From assembly GCA_025928735.1 (NCBI GenBank), contig JAICIW010000110.1, positions 1 to 7,247 of the forward strand: a stretch of DNA of 7,247 nucleotides. Direction: 5' to 3'. This document shows positions 6,646-7,247 of this stretch, piece after piece (the first letter of the stretch is position 1; each line of letters begins with the position of its first letter). Below the pieces are notes generated by a model. It made no database searches, was not told where the DNA came from, and saw nothing but the letters and a program-made list of their open reading frames with translations. The position numbers and the translations under genes are program-made. The stretch comes from Rhodanobacteraceae bacterium. GTDB taxonomy: Bacteria > Pseudomonadota > Gammaproteobacteria > Xanthomonadales > Rhodanobacteraceae.

Positions 6646-7077
6646 CTACCCATTTTCGTCGGGTTCGCGCCTGCCCAGCAACCGTTGCATCGTGGCGGTG
6701 AGCTGCCCGATCGAGAGCGGTTTGCCGATGTGCGCATCGAAGCCGGATACCTGGGCGCGATGCACGTCATCGGCGCGGGTGAAGCCGGTCAGCGCGACCA
6801 GCGGCACCTTTGCGCCGGAGGGCAGCGCGCGCAGGCATTGCGCCAATTCGTAGCCGTCCATCCGCGGCATGCCGATGTCGGCGAACACGATGTCGAAGGG
6901 CGCCTGCTGCTCCGAGTGTGCACGTTTGAACTGCGCGAGTGCTTCCTCGCCGTTGGCGGCCATGCTGACTTGCGCCCCATCCATTTCCAGCAGGCGGCCG
7001 AACGTTTCGGCGGCTTCCACGGCGTCATCGGCGATCAACACGCGGGCGCCTTCCTTGCCACGCACCCTCCTCCGCAA
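6646..7077 (-). CDS. Receiver (REC) domain, probable C-terminal part of a hybrid histidine kinase
   Basis: The readable frame encodes 143 residues with a complete CheY-like receiver. The acidic pair is D17-D18 in VLIADD, the phospho-acceptor is D67 in FADIGMPRMDG, the conserved Thr is T97 in VALTGF, and the conserved Lys is K119 in HIGKP. It would be phosphorylated by the kinase domain encoded just upstream on the same strand. There is no output domain after it, so any output goes to another protein. The only starts available are a TTG at 7077 and a GTG at 7065. The GTG has a GGAGGAG directly against it, too close to serve. I therefore think the true protein starts well beyond the window's right edge and that this domain was joined to the kinase before, or apart from, the frame disruption at 7065-7168. 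It ends 49 bases from the convergent membrane gene. Confidence 0.8.
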   Translation of the reverse strand: MRRRVRGKEGARVLIADDAVEAAETFGRLLEMDGAQVSMAANGEEALAQFKRAHSEQQAPFDIVFADIGMPRMDGYELAQCLRALPSGAKVPLVALTGFTRADDVHRAQVSGFDAHIGKPLSIGQLTATMQRLLGRREPDENG

Positions 7078-7168
7078 CCGACACTTCGCGCGGGGGCACG
7101 ATCATGGGGTAATCGAAGCGCGGCAGCCAGATGCCGAAGGTCGAACCTTTGCCCAGTCCTTCTGACTC
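7065..7168 (-). pseudogene. Frame-disrupted linker of the hybrid kinase
   Basis: Between the kinase G2 box and the receiver, the protein continues in a different frame. From about 7165 down to 7067 the - strand reads S-E-G-L-G-K-G-S-T-F-G-I-W-L-P-R-F-D-Y-P, the standard end of a HATPase_c domain, followed by a linker ending V-A-E-E. Going in, one base seems to be missing near 7162-7168 (GTGAG-TCAGAA). Coming out, one G seems to be extra in the GGG at 7065-7067. The net shift is zero, so both flanks share a frame while the middle does not. Either sequence errors or real mutations would give this. Confidence 0.7.
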
Positions 7169-7247
7169 ACTTCGATGCGGCCGGCCTGGCGCTCCACCAG
7201 TTGCCGGACCAGCGCAAGGCCGATGCCGAGACCGCCCTTGCCGCTCA
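7102..7247 (-). CDS. Histidine kinase ATPase domain, C-terminal fragment
   Basis: The gene enters from the right edge and, read on the - strand from 7245, encodes S-G-K-G-G-L-G-I-G-L-A-L-V-R-Q-L-V-E-R followed by A-G-R-I-E-V. This is the G2 box and next helix of a HATPase_c domain of sensor histidine kinases, the lid region that closes over ATP. After I-E-V the frame departs from the family and stops at a TGA (7102-7104), giving a 47-residue fragment as written. The expected next residues are present in a neighbouring frame. The G1 and N boxes, the phospho-histidine domain and any sensor lie outside the window. With the receiver that follows, this was or is a hybrid kinase. Confidence 0.75.
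   Translation of the reverse strand, partial: SGKGGLGIGLALVRQLVERQAGRIEVSQKDWAKVRPSASGCRASITP

Noticed and set aside
6071..6770. Long open frames on both strands across the non-coding gap and the membrane gene (for example 6081-6770 -, 6071-6583 +)
   Set aside because: Their translations are rich in Arg, Ser and Pro with no domain pattern. They overlap the membrane gene, which has a strong ribosome binding site and coherent helices. They are frame shadows of GC-rich DNA.

Overview
The window is a compact, GC-rich bacterial chromosome segment. It looks proteobacterial, and a gammaproteobacterium such as a Xanthomonadales relative is my best guess. That rests on the general look of the proteins and the codon use; nothing here fixes the taxon. 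There are no mobile elements, CRISPR arrays, tRNA or rRNA genes.

Positions 1-5192 on the + strand are one tightly packed central-carbon operon: the last 34 codons of zwf (glucose-6-phosphate dehydrogenase), a HAD-superfamily hydrolase, a long-form transaldolase (tal), glucose-6-phosphate isomerase (pgi) and phosphoglucomutase (pgm). Three of the four junctions are ATGA stop/start overlaps and the fourth is a 4-base gap, so translation is probably coupled. The enzymes meet at glucose-6-phosphate. Pgm links it to glucose-1-phosphate (glycogen and sugar nucleotides), Pgi to fructose-6-phosphate, Zwf to the oxidative pentose-phosphate or Entner-Doudoroff entry, and Tal returns carbon from the non-oxidative pentose-phosphate pathway. 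The HAD protein is the only member without an obvious step.

Positions 5205-5972 (+) hold two small genes of types often linked to stress: a DUF2945 / Hva1-TUDOR-like protein 12 bases after pgm, and a PRC-barrel protein whose best start (5580, good ribosome binding site) leaves a 132-base leader. Positions 5973-6248 are non-coding, with a weak hairpin and an AT-rich stretch that may be a promoter. They lead into a 115-residue four-helix membrane protein (6249-6596, +) of unrecognised family, whose two halves repeat the same W/H/G motif exactly 60 residues apart.

On the - strand, converging on the membrane gene, 6646-7247 is the 3' end of a hybrid sensor histidine kinase: the kinase G2 box, then a receiver domain. 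As given, the reading frame is broken by an apparent 1-base loss near 7162-7168 and restored by an apparent 1-base gain in the G run at 7065-7067. Kinase and receiver are therefore in the same frame but separated by a stop at 7102-7104. This is either a pair of sequence errors or a real split of the gene.

I found no clearly new system. The items most worth a second look are the hybrid-kinase frameshift pair, the HAD hydrolase inside the glucose-6-phosphate operon, and the internally duplicated membrane protein.
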